Shown one piece after another: positions 13,803-24,621 of a stretch of 64,000 bases of DNA. The notes beneath the pieces are model-generated. The model was not told where the DNA came from. It saw only the letters and a list, made by a program, of their open reading frames with translations, and searched no databases. Source of the DNA: Abelmoschus esculentus (lineage: Eukaryota; Streptophyta; Magnoliopsida; Malvales; Malvaceae); contig JAUCBN010000012.1 of the NCBI GenBank assembly GCA_035048815.1, forward strand, positions 9,839,001 to 9,903,000, written 5' to 3'. The translations under genes were made by a program, and so were the position numbers. The stretch's first letter is position 1, and the number at the start of each line of letters is the position of its first letter.

Positions 13803-14425
13803 GGCAAAATTGTTTTAATATTACATTTTATTTTTTTATTTTAAAAAATGTGGTTGTCAGTAAAATAATTTTGAATCTATAGCAATTTCAATAGTGTTTG
13901 ATTTTTGAGTTCGGATGACTTACCTTCCGACCTCATTGTGGGAAAAAATAATAAAAAAAATCATGAGTTCAACTTGCTTACAATCCGAACTCAAGAAAAA
14001 TAATAATAAAAAAAATCATGAGTTCAACTTGTTTACAATCCGAACTCAAGGAAAATAATAATAAAAAAATCATGAGTTCAACTTGCTTACAATCCGAACT
14101 CAAAGAAAATAATAATAAAAAAATCATGAGTTCAACCTGCTTACAATCCGAACTCAAGGAAAATAATAATAATAAAAAATTGAGTTTGAATGGAACTCAG
14201 TTCGAGCTCATGGTAAAAAAATAATAAAAAATGTATGAGTCCCAATTAAATACACTCTGACCTCATGCACGTTTTGAAATCGAATCTCTGCAAAGAGCTG
14301 AAAAGTGGTCTGAAAAAAACAGAGTGTCAGACCTCGAATTAATGAATTATTGAGTGAAAATTGGTTAAAATAATATTATGGTGGATAGTAATCTACAGAG
14401 GTGTAATAACTTTAAATTTTAGGTT
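13803..14425 (+). repeat. Left terminal inverted repeat of MULE-1
   Basis: Matches the complement of 17833-18491 from the terminal GGCAAAATTG to the shared words GGTGTAATAACTTTAAATTT near 14391. Between about 13965 and 14190 it carries about five direct copies of a roughly 54-bp unit whose core runs from ATGAGTTCAACTTG to CAATCCGAACTCAAGG. Each unit contains TGAGTTC and its complement GAACTCA about 16 bases apart, so it is an imperfect palindrome. Confidence 0.85.
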
Positions 14426-14688
14426 GTCTTGTTATAGAATTGTAGGGGTAATTTCGTTAAAAAATCTGAGAAATATTTTTATATAAGTAATGTGGATAGC
14501 AAAAGTTATACGAAATTGAGAACTTGTGTGAAGAAGAAGAAGAAAACAGAGGAGAAACAAATTCATGGTAAGTTTTTATTTTATCATTTAAATATGTATG
14601 TTGTTTGTTTGTATTTTTTACAACATTATGGTAGTTTTGATTTCTTATTATGATTCGGAAATGTATGTTTTTTGAACTAACAGATACA

Positions 14689-15842
14689 ATGAGCAATTTT
14701 TTTATGGTTGTTATTCATTACGGTGGAGAAATTGTAAAAACTGATGTCGGTGTCATCTTTGACTCGGAAAATACAACAAAGATGAGGTTTTCCAAAAATA
14801 TTTCCGAGAGTTGAAGCAGGAGATAGAAGAAAAAATAGAGTCTGAGATTGTTCGTTTGCGGTACCGGTGGAAGACATGCGATGACCCGGTTCGATATTCT
14901 GCAATAACTCTTAAAGATGATAATGATGTTGGAATCATGATTGCAGAGCATGAATCAACCTGTATGCGAAGTATTTCGTTACATGTTGCGTTGCGTGCTA
15001 CATCTGATGTTCCGGGTTCATCTAGAAATATATATGGAAGTTCTTCTCAGATGGGTTTCGGACGTACGGTTGATGACCAATCTTATAGGTTTGGAGACAG
15101 TTTTGTTGCATTGTTGGAAAGTGGAACAACATGTGCTTTTAATCCATATGCTTGTCCATCGACGTTTCTCATTGTTGAACCGACGTTTCCTACTGACGTT
15201 GACGTTGAAAATCTCCAAGGTCGATATGGAGAAACACTTGCTGATTCTACTGAAGATGAAGAAACTACAGATCCGAACTTGAGTGTTGATGACCTTGGTG
15301 AGGAGCCTACTTTTGGTGGTGGTGAAGAGTTCATTTCTGGCAGAGATGATATTACATGGTATGAACCTTCCGCTCATATGAATTTAATAGATTACGATAT
15401 GATGAGGGCAGTGCAATACTCAATCATCCCACAGATATGCGATAGTTCTTCTGATGAGTTATCTGTGGGAATGCAATTTGTAGAGAAAGAATAAGCCGCT
15501 TTAGCAATTAAAGAGTATTCCATTAGAAATTATGTAGACTTCTTGGTTAAAGAGTCAAGTCCTAGAACATTGTTTACAAAGTGCGTTAAATATGGAGAAG
15601 ACTGTAATTGGAAGATTCGTGTATCTAAACTTCAAAGGAGAAATTGTTGGGAGATTACAAAATACAGTGGTCGTCACACTTGTTTACGAAATTCAATCAG
15701 TCAAGACCATCGTAAATTAGACTCGAATGTAATAAGCAGGCACATCAGGACGTTGGTTGAAGCCAATCCCCGAGTTACAGTGTCAACGATTATGGCATCC
15801 GTTAATCAACACTTTGATTACATGAAATTATTTTTTATATAA
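14689..15842 (+). pseudogene. MURA transposase, N-terminal half only, broken
   Basis: Starts at ATG 14689 (MSNFFMVVIHYGGEIV), a typical MURA N-terminus with a PB1-like fold. The frame shifts by one base close to 14811 and continues to 15494 with RYRWKTCDDPVRYSAITLKD and an acidic linker. After a TAA stop at 15492-15494 the same frame continues (EYSIRNYVDFLVKESSPRTL) into the MuDR DNA-binding region with CNWKIRVSKLQRRNCWEITK and the GRHTC motif, followed by ITNPRVTVST-type sequence (ANPRVTVSTIMASVN). It then stops abruptly at 15842. The DDE catalytic domain, SWIM zinc finger and C-terminal zinc knuckle present in MULE-2 are absent. The family excises and reinserts DNA by a DDE mechanism; this copy cannot. 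Confidence 0.85.
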
Positions 15843-15866
15843 TTTCTGTCCATGCCTAGGTGTAGT

Positions 15867-16137
15867 CTAATGGTAACGTCGCGGTGGTCGTCTAACCCGT
15901 TGTGGCCGTTGGGTTACATCATCGTCGTCGTCGTCATCGTCGTCATCGTCATCGTCATCATTATCATCTTCTTCCTCTTGTTCATCCTCTTCAACATCTT
16001 GCGTTGTATCACCAAGCAGCACATCAGCAATATCTTGCGTTGTATCACCAAGCTTAAATTCTTTTTGTAACCAGCTCAATTTTATTCGAGATCCTCTAAC
16101 TTCAGTTCCAGTTGGAACCTTACCGAAAAAAATTGTC
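15867..16137 (-). pseudogene. Probable plant-mobile-domain (PMD) protein remnant in MULE-1
   Basis: On the minus strand an open stretch reads KVPTGTEVRGSRIKLSWLQ from about 16125, resembling the start of the PMD fold (a glycine-rich loop, then GSxIxLxWLxxxF). It is followed by a duplicated GDTTQD unit, a run of Glu and about fifteen Asp encoded by a GTC/ATC triplet repeat (about 15915-15962), and a basic tail RPQRVRRPPRRYH. Acidic linkers and Arg-rich tails end many PMD proteins in MULEs. The middle of the domain is missing. It converges on the MURA fragment, the same gene order as MULE-2. Identification is inferred. Confidence 0.45.
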
Positions 16138-16599
16138 TTATAAGTGTATCACCAAGCGGGATGCGGGTCATTATTCCCCATGCTCAAGTGATGCTTATAA
16201 GTGTCTTCGGTTGCCTACAATATATTAAAAAAACTGTTAAGAATAACAAATAATAATTATAAAATTAAATATCTTAACCAAAAAATTATCATATCATCAA
16301 CCGTAACACTAGAAACGTGTCGATTTTATAATCTCAACATAGAATTTTGATTGGCCATCCTTCGAAAAAAAGATAAGTAAGCTTTCAATCTTCAAATAAT
16401 AATAAATATATAAACAAAATAAAATAAATAAAATTATACTTACTGCAAAGATATTTTCAAAATATTTACTCTTCTTCTTCTCTTCTACTTTCTCAGAACT
16501 TATTCTTCTTTCAAACTAAATTTTACAAAACAATATAAAATTCTACTTCTCATCAATCCCTATTTATAATACAAGTTTTACCCTCTTCCCAAAAAGTAA

Positions 16600-17565
16600 T
16601 ACAATCCACTATCATCTTATTTTCAACCAAATAATAAATTACACACTACACGAGATATGATAACACACTGCACGAGACATGACATACTCTCTTCCCCAAA
16701 AATAATATCATCACTATCATCTATCTAATATTATAAATTATATCCTCTTCCCGAAAAATAATACAATCCACTATCATCCACTTTTCAATCAAATAATAAA
16801 TTACACACTGCACGAGACATGACAACACACTGCACGAGACATGACATACTCTCTTCCCCAAAAATAATATTATCACTATCATCTATCTAATATTATAAAT
16901 TATATCCTCTTCCCGAAAAAATAATACAACCCACTATCATCCATTTTTCAATCAAATAATAAATTACACACTGCACGAGACATGACAACACACTGCACGA
17001 GACATGACATACTCTCTTCCCCAAAAATAATATCATCACTATCATCTATCTAATATTATAAATTATATCCTCTTCCCGAAAAAATAATACAACCCACTAT
17101 CATCCACTTTTCAATCAAATAATAAATTACACACTGCACGAGACATGACAACACACTGCACGAGACATGACATACTCTCTTCCCCAAAAATAATATCATC
17201 ACTATCATCTATCTAATATTATAAATTATATTCTCTTCCCGAAAAAATAATACAACCCACTATCACCCACTTTTCAATCATATAATAAATTACACACTGC
17301 ACGAGACATGACATACTCTCTTCCCCAAAAAAATATCATCACTATCATCTATCTAATATTATAAATTATATCATCTTCCCGAAAAAATAATACAACCCAC
17401 TATCATCCACTTTTCAATCAAATAATAAATTACACACTGCACGAGACTTGACAACACACTGCACGAGACATGATATACTCTCTTCCCAAAAAATAATATC
17501 ATCACTATCATCTATCTAACATTATAAATTATATCATCTTCTCGAAAAAATAATATAATAAAAAA
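16600..17565. repeat. Tandem array, 163-bp unit, about six copies
   Basis: The word TTACACACTGCACGAGA recurs at 16801, 16964, 17127 and 17290 with an exact 163-bp spacing; a first divergent copy starts at 16639 and the sixth at 17430, after a copy shortened by 23 bp. Each unit contains a smaller direct repeat of CACACTGCACGAGACATGA and the words CTCTTCCCCAAAAATAATAT and ATCATCTATCTAATATTATA. The array lies inside MULE-1 between the PMD remnant and the right terminal repeat. Confidence 0.9.
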
Positions 17566-17832
17566 TTATATCATCTTCCCGAAAAAATAATACCATAAAA
17601 ATTACACACTACACGAGAATTCTATTCCCAAAAAATTAATACACATTATAATATTATTCACTATCATCCACTATAATTCAAAATTTCCAATAAAAAAATA
17701 TCAATTAAATAATTTACCTTATCTCGGTTAATAATTTATCAACTTAATCTACTTTTTTTAGACTACTTTTCAAATAACACATTTATATTTTTTAGATTAC
17801 TTTTATAAAATTGATTTTTTTCAGACCACGAG

Positions 17833-18491
17833 TCATGAACCCTAAAATTTAAAGTTATTACACCTTTGCAGACTATTTTTTTTGCATTAAAAATTATACC
17901 ATAAAGTTATTACTTTTATAAAGTCGGTTTGACTCTATTTTTTTTCAGACTACTATTTTTTATTATTATTATTTTCATGAGTTCGGACTGTGTTCCAGTC
18001 GAACTCAAGAATTTTTTAATTTTTATTTCCTTGAGTTCGGATTGTAAGCAGGTTGAACTCAATATTTTTTTATTATTATTTTCCTTGAGTTCGGATTGTA
18101 AGCAGGTTGAACTCAATATTTTTTTATTATTATTTTCCTTGAGTTCGGATTGTAAGCAGGTTGAACTCATGATTTTTTTATTATTATTTTTCTTGAGTTC
18201 GGATTGTAAGCAGGTTGAGCTCATGATTTTTTTATTATTATTTTCCTTGAGTTCGGATTGTAAGCAAGTTGAGCTCATGATTTTTTTTATTATTTTCCTT
18301 GAGTTCAGATTGTAAGCAAGTTGAACTCATGATTTTTTTATTATTTTTTCCCACAATGAGGTCGGAAGGTAAGTCATCTGAACTCAAAAATCAAACACTG
18401 TTAAAATTGCTATAGATTCGAAATTATTTTATTGACAACCACATTTTTTGAAATAAAAAAATAAAATGTAATATTAAAACAATTTTGCCAA
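17833..18491 (-). repeat. Right terminal inverted repeat of MULE-1
   Basis: Inverted copy of 13803-14425. It has about seven subterminal units (about 17976-18335), each of the form GAGTTCGGATTGTAAGCAGG followed by TTGAACTCA and a TTTTTTATTATTATTTTCC spacer, against about five in the left repeat, so copy number has drifted between the two ends. The terminus is AATTTTGCC plus AA before the TSD. Confidence 0.85.
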
Positions 18492-18500
18492 TATAATATC

Positions 18501-20791
18501 TCTTCACGATATTATCTTCTTATTTTAGTAAAAAATAAAAAAAAATTGTTTATATTAAATCAAGCCGATTAAAATTTTTTATCTCAAAATCTAGATCATT
18601 TAAGATTTATTGTACAATGGCTTACAATAATTATTATTTTTTCTTATTTGCATGTTAATTTGTATCGTTATTTTTTATGACTAATCATCTACAAAAATCT
18701 CTTGTTTTTCTTTATTATCTGTTCGTCTATCATTAATGATTTTAGAGATAGAATCAAAATTAAAAATTAAATAATAAAATATAATTTTTTAAAAATTAAA
18801 GATAAGTTTATAAATAACTTATTTTTAAAAATATTATATATATATAATAATAATAAAGATGAAAAAATAAATTAAGACTCATATCCCATATAATTTGATC
18901 TCTACACGACTTTCATGTTCGTCATAATTTATCTTTTTTATTTATCGTAAAATATGTGGTTTGATTTAATAATTAAAAAATAATTTTAAATTAATTTAAA
19001 AAGATTTCAAAAATAATTTTTATGTTCAAACAATTTGAAACATATTTTAAGAAGTTTTTGAGAGACTTTGGAAGTATTTTTAAATTATTTAAAGAAGTCG
19101 TTGAAAATATCCTAAACGTTTCGATACAATTAGAATTTCAAAGAGCATTTTGAAACAACCAAAGGTTGTATCAATACATTTTGCCACTGTGAGTTTTAAT
19201 TTTGATACGACTTTTAGGTATTTCGATACACCTCCAACGATTTTATAAAAAAAATTAACGACTTTTTGAAAACCTCTAATGTCTAGGAGCCGTATCGAAA
19301 CAGGCATCAACCGTTTTGATACGGGGAACAAAATGTTTCGATATGACTACAAGGCGTTTCGATACAAGTTCTTAAATACAGGTCCAATAGCTCTTTTCCA
19401 AAGAGGCCGTATAAAAATGGCTCTCACGCGTTTCGATATGACTGGCGCCCAAAAGTAAAATTGACTTGAAAATCAGCTCCAAACGATTTCAATTTAATCT
19501 CAACTGTCACCAACGACTACATGCTCAATTGGAATGATAAAAGCAACCCTCAAACATCAAGAGAATACTAATGCTTCTATTGTAACAACAATATAATCAT
19601 AGAATTATCTTAGAGTCAAAATCTTATCTTTGGATAGACAAAACAATTGTGAGCTTAATTATCGATGTATATTCAAGTGTATTAGGAACTAGATGAGTGC
19701 TTTAGATTGCAAACAATAATCTTTGTGAAAGATTCCAGTTTGCTAAGTTTTCTTTGGTTTAGAGTGTTCTTAAAGTTTGATTGTGAATTTTAGATGTTAG
19801 ATTCGGGTAATAAATCTAATTTATCCTAGAAAATGGGACGATTTTTTAGTGAAATATTTAAAAAATCCTTAGTGATGAACTAAGGTAATGGATATATATT
19901 CCTGTTAGAAAACCGAACCATTATAAATCATTGTGTAAATTTTTCTATCTCTTTACTCAATAAACCATTCAAATAAAATCTTCTTCATAATTTGGCAATT
20001 AAATTGGTACATAGAGTCTAACATTTCTCTTTTTTTTTTTATTTTAATAAAAACAATTTACTCTCATGTTTGTGTTATTGTTGTTTTCTTGAGATTGTGT
20101 TCTGTCTTTTTTTTGTCTTACTTTATCGTATTTGTTTTTTTTCCAATAAAAAAAATTATTAATTTTTTGAATATTTATTTTATTATTAATAAAAAACTTA
20201 TATATTATTTTTTTATTTCAAAGAAATTGTTTAACTCATTCATGTCATCATTCTCTTTTGTGTGTAGGGATGGTAAAAAGTTGTGTCTAATTCGATTCGA
20301 TTAAATTTTTTGGTAGAAATTATAGATTTCGTAATGACTGTGAAAATAAAAAAAAAATCAAGACAAGTTTGGTTTTAGGATGATTTTTTTACTCGATATA
20401 ATATATTTTTAACTATATATTATATTTTTTTTGATAAAATGTTAAAGATCGTTTGATAACTGAAATAGATAACTCAGGTAAGGCCGTCGAAAATTTTCGA
20501 GGCCCTGAGAAAACTAAAAATAAACAATTATATAGAGAATGCATATCTTATTACGAATAAATTTTTTTTGCCTTATAATTTCTCAATTTATGCTCAACGG
20601 TAAAAAAAATAATTAAAACTTAAGGTTAAAGTTTAAGGTATTAGTATAAAGTTTAGAAATTAGAATTTAAAATTTTGTTGTTTAGTCTAGAAGGTTTTGA
20701 AACTGATCAAAAGAAGTTGTACTCGTCTAAGCCAGTTAGGTTATCTTGACAGTTAATTTGTTGTGAGCCCGCTTAAATTTAACTGACTTGA
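18501..20791. other. Intergenic DNA with a decayed Copia-type LTR region
   Basis: No gene is supported. Positions about 19090-20000 resemble the solo LTR at 45403-46544: paired GTTTCGATAC and TATCGAAAC words at 19110-19430, then AAAATCCTTAGTGATGAACT with ACTAAGGTAATGG at 19850-19900 and a line like CCATTATAAATCATTGTGTA, which parallel the end of the solo LTR. Right after this, TTGGTACATAGAG at about 20006 looks like a mutated tRNA-Met primer-binding site (TGGTATCAGAG). This suggests a degraded 5' end of a Copia element; the remainder is unassigned AT-rich DNA. Confidence 0.45.
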
Positions 20792-21074
20792 TTTTTCTAT
20801 ATCATTTTCGGTTGAACATCGTTGAACACCACTAATGTTGAACATTAAACATTATTAAATTAATTAATAAAGATTAAAAATCTCAAGAACGTAATACACA
20901 ATTATTAATTATATGTTAAGTGTATCACTTTTTATTAATTACATATTGAATCCTTGAGATTTTAAAATTTTATTAATTAATTTAATAGTGTTCAATATAT
21001 TTAACATTAATTGTGTTCAACAATATTCGACGTCCGTCGTAGAATTTTCTTTTTTCTATATCATTCTCGGTTGA
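20792..21074. mobile_element. Fold-back (palindromic) insertion flanked by 23-bp direct repeats
   Basis: The segment from about 20815 to 21030 is a long imperfect palindrome: GTTGAACACCACTAATGTTGAA on the left is answered by the complement of GTTGAACACAATTAATGTTAAA on the right, with ATTAAATTAATTAATAAA in both arms. It is flanked on both sides by a direct repeat of TTTTCTATATCATTYTCGG plus TTGA (20792-20814 and 21051-21074). This looks like a small fold-back or MITE-type insertion, but the flanking repeat is longer than a standard TSD, so the boundaries are approximate. Confidence 0.6.
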
Positions 21075-21446
21075 GGCAATGAGTTATATAAACAATATAG
21101 GTCTTTTGACCTAAGGCGTTCGTTTTTAAACGTTTGCTTTTAGTTTTAATTGCTAATTATCTAAGGTTTTTGACAACTATCCTACAGTTATCAAGCAGTT
21201 TCTGATATGTTTGTCTATTTTCCTAATAAATTTAAGATTTTGATATAATTTAATTTTTAAACGTTTCATATAAAAATGGTAATAAAAAGGGTAAAAAATT
21301 ATTTTATCACTTTATTTTAAATAATTAATTTAATATTTTAATTATATTATTTTTATTATTAACATTTTTATTTAAAAAAATTAAACTTATTATTAAATTA
21401 ATTAATTTATTTAAAAATTTTAAAAATAATAAATTTTAGAGGCCCT

Positions 21447-23906
21447 TGTCATACATGAATTTCGGCCTAAGGCCTAGGTAAATATAATAATATATAAATA
21501 ATAAAACAGAAAATAAATAAATAAAAATCTTAAAAATAATGAGATAAAGAATGAGAGTTGGCCTGCAGTTAGAATGAGGTGGTTACTTACATTTCAAATA
21601 CATGATTTGAGGGGAAGTGGGGAGGAGAGGAACGGAAAAACAGAGGCAGAGAGGTAGGGATCAGTTTTTTCTTGTTTTCGGGCTAAAGGAGGAAGAACAA
21701 AGGGTTTTGAAGTGGAGAAGCGTTATCGGAAGGTGATCGAATACGTTCGAGGTAAGATTTACGTTTAATTTTTGTGGTTCATTACTGTAGATTGTGTGTT
21801 TAGGATAAAAAAGAAACTTTTAGATCAAACACTTAAATCTTAGTTAATGAAATTCACTTGATTGACTTAGGTTTAAAGATTAATTTAAAGTTGAGAGGGG
21901 TGTTAGATTCTTCTGAATCCGGTTGAATTTGGTGTTGTTTGAGCGAAATCCAATGGCTAAAAAAATGTTTTAGGATCGATTTTGATACGTTTTAGTGTTT
22001 AGATCATGAAAAATGAGGTTTCCGGTAGGTTTTAGAGTGTTTTTAAAGTTTCCGGTGAAGTTTCCGACATCGGAAACGATCACCGAAGAAGAGTGCCGGC
22101 GGTCAGAGTACAAGGGCGGCAACCAGCGAACATGTCGGCTTCGTCAGAGTGCGGTGGCGTTAGATCGGAAGATGGAAGCCATGGAAGTTCTTGGTTCAAG
22201 TTCTTGGGGTTCATCCTTGTTCTTGATAAACAAAGAAGAACACCAAGCAAAATTGAGTGTTTTGATCCAAATTGGGCTAATTTTTTAGGTTTTGGGTGTT
22301 TGTGTGAAAAACAAGGGAAATTACTCCCTTGGTCCCTCGAGCTTTGAAGTGTAGTTCAATTTAATCCCCATATCCTTAATTTAACCCTTAAAACCTTAAA
22401 TTTCATATTAATTTAATTTCTAAGTTGGATATAAATTAATTTGATCTAATTAAATTTAATTTAACCCCTAATTGAACCTCAAACTCAAAATTTAATTAAT
22501 TTAGATGTTAATTAGATATTAATTTAATTTTTAATACTTAGAAATAATTTAATTAGGTTCTTAATTGAATTTAATTTCTAAGTTGGATTTAAAATTAATT
22601 TGATCCAATTAAATCTATTTTGACCCTAAATTAAACCCTTGACCTAAAATTTGATTAATTTAGACTTTAATTAGGGCTAATTTAATTTTTTAAAACTTAA
22701 AATTTTTAATTAAATGATTAAGTGAATTTGATTAAAGATTTTCTAAGTTTAAAATTAATTCACTATAATCTAATTAAGTCTAACTCATGCTTAATCTTTT
22801 TTGGCCTTTTTAATTCTTGCCCTTTATTACGTAAGTCTTATTGTTTCAAGTGAACTTCCCAATGTTGTTTCAAGCTCTCATGTTTTAATCGAAAGTAATT
22901 TAGTTCCCTCATCTTTTGTTTACTTTATTTTATTTATTTGTTATATTTAATTAATTATTATGTTTGCGTTTTTAAAATCATGTAGTATGTATGTTTAGGT
23001 GACACTTAATTACACTTAGATTAATTAAATTAGAGCCTCTTTATGATTAGTCACTTTAATTAATAATTAATTAAATAGGGAGATAATTTAGTAACGATGT
23101 CGTTCTAATCTTATACCTTGGATACACTAAGTGGTCAGTATTATGAAATGGCATTATGTTGGCCAAGAGTGTACTTCGGTATCGTATTCGGTGCGTCATC
23201 GAAACATAGAAAATGATAAATAATTTAAGGTTAGAATTTAATGAAATTAATTAGGTAAAGATTAGTAACACCAATAGAATTATTAATTTTGTTTGTTGTC
23301 GAAATGGTAGTGTCCGTGCATTCGGATGTTATCATAATACACCCGGTGAAATTAATAATTTAATAGGATTTAAATATTTAAATTGATGGAGCCTTTTTAG
23401 GTTAGAACTTAAAATCGACAAGATAATAATCGATCATACATTTTAAAACCTTTTGGGGCAGAACTTATATTTCTTTAAATACGAGTTAAGGTTTCCTATC
23501 TAGAGGACGTCTTACTAAGCTCGTATTTAAAAGAAATGGATTTTCTTATCCAAAAGGATATTCTTATTCGAACGATATTTATTTGCCAATAATGGATTAA
23601 ATTAATATTTTTATTCGAAATATCAAAATGCCACGTGTAATTAAAAGGTACCGATTTTCGGGCGCTCGTAAGGGTCGTCCTTACGCGTAACCGACTCCCG
23701 AACCCAAATATTTTTAATGAATCTCTGGTTTATTTTATGGTGTCTGGCCTACCAAAGTGGCCGGTGACGACTCCAAATTAATTTTAAAATTCAAATGTTT
23801 TCAATAAAATTTGGTTTTTCATATTTAAAAGCAATAAAACTCGATTTTTCAAAATTCACTCGCCAGGCTATTTTTCACACTTTTCGTTTTTAAAATGGTC
23901 GCGACA
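21447..23906 (+). repeat. 5' LTR of the Ogre-like element
   Basis: Starts TGTCATACATG and ends GTCGCGACA. It matches 35495-37978 almost throughout. Relative to the 3' LTR it lacks about 11 bp in an AAATAAATA run near 21510 and the words CGGTAGAATTTGG near 21700. Short open frames around 22013-22347 occur in both LTRs but have no recognisable domain and I treat them as non-coding. Blocks of TTTAATTTAATTAG-type repeats fill 22360-22770. Confidence 0.95.
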
Positions 23907-23930
23907 GCTTGGCGACTCCGCTGGGGAGAA
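23907..23930 (+). promoter_or_regulatory. Primer-binding site of the Ogre-like element
   Basis: Immediately after the 5' LTR comes GCTTGGCGACTCCGCTGGGG. TGGCGACTCC... is the complement of a tRNA 3' end (…GGAGTCGCCA), the class usually assigned to tRNA-Arg in Ogre elements. It would prime minus-strand DNA synthesis. The tRNA identity is from family knowledge, not checked here. Confidence 0.75.
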
Positions 23931-24621
23931 CTTTTTTGTGAGTCAGGCTTAGTTATTAATTACACGTGGTATTTCGGTATTTTGAATATAGATATTAATT
24001 TAATTTATTATTGTCAAATAAATATCGTTCGGATAAGGATAGTATTTTCATTTTGTGTGATATATCTATCATTCATGCATCAGCTCTCGACCCGAGCTTT
24101 TACCCTTGAGTGGGAGTTAGATATTATCCGACATGATGCTATCCAGCTCCGAGTTTCGGATTTCTATCTACTTCCGGTATACTAACCTTACGCATCGTGA
24201 GGTCTTCACCTCCGTTGTAAGGGACCTATACTACCGAATCGATGTCTTATCGTCGCAGTAGGCGATAACGACAGTTCGGGAACCCCGAGTCTAGATCTAA
24301 ACCCACATGTGTAGAGTAGAAATCTACCCTTAATAGAGCCAGACAGGGACCATAATATAAGGCGGTATGCTGTCGAAATGCCGCCGAAATTAGGATTTCT
24401 GTGTTAAACTGCTCTCTGGTTATTTTTACGCAATTTAAACTGCTCTCTGGTTAATTTTAAGCACAGTTCCTTTTTGTGATTATTTTATTTAATTCTTGTA
24501 TTCACTGTACTAACACGAATTTTGTTTTGTTTTGTTTTCTTTACTATTTTGTTTATTTATTTGTCATATCATTTACATTGGCATTAAATTCGAGAAACAG
24601 TAAAATTAAAAGTCTCCAAAA
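23931..24621 (+). other. 5' leader of the Ogre-like element
   Basis: About 0.7 kb between the primer-binding site and ORF1. It contains a short open frame (23895-24185) spanning the LTR border that I consider incidental, and a direct repeat of AAACTGCTCTCTGGTTA (about 24404 and 24429). Packaging or splicing signals would be expected here, but none is identified. Confidence 0.5.

Larger units (their letters stand above)
13803..18491. mobile_element. MULE-1: Mutator-like DNA transposon, 4.7 kb, internally deleted
   Basis: Both ends begin with GGCAAAATTGTTTTAATATT in opposite orientation, and the element is flanked by a perfect 9-bp duplication TATAATATC (13794-13802 and 18492-18500), the Mutator TSD length. 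Two extra A bases sit at the right terminus. Inside are long terminal inverted repeats with subterminal tandem units, a broken N-terminal part of a MURA transposase on the plus strand, a minus-strand fragment resembling a plant-mobile-domain protein, and a 163-bp tandem array. The catalytic part of the transposase is missing, so it is non-autonomous. Confidence 0.9.

Noticed and set aside
17929..18315. Repetitive open frames on both strands across the right end of MULE-1
   Set aside because: They are translations of the tandem subterminal repeat whose unit length is a multiple of three, not protein genes.
19089..19331. Minus-strand open frame with repeated SKR and VSK words
   Set aside because: It reflects the GTTTCGATAC repeat words of a decayed LTR.
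22013..22347. Two overlapping open frames in the 5' LTR (and copies at 36084-36425)
   Set aside because: They occur in both LTRs, have no domain, and overlap each other in different frames; a small LTR-encoded protein cannot be excluded but is unsupported.
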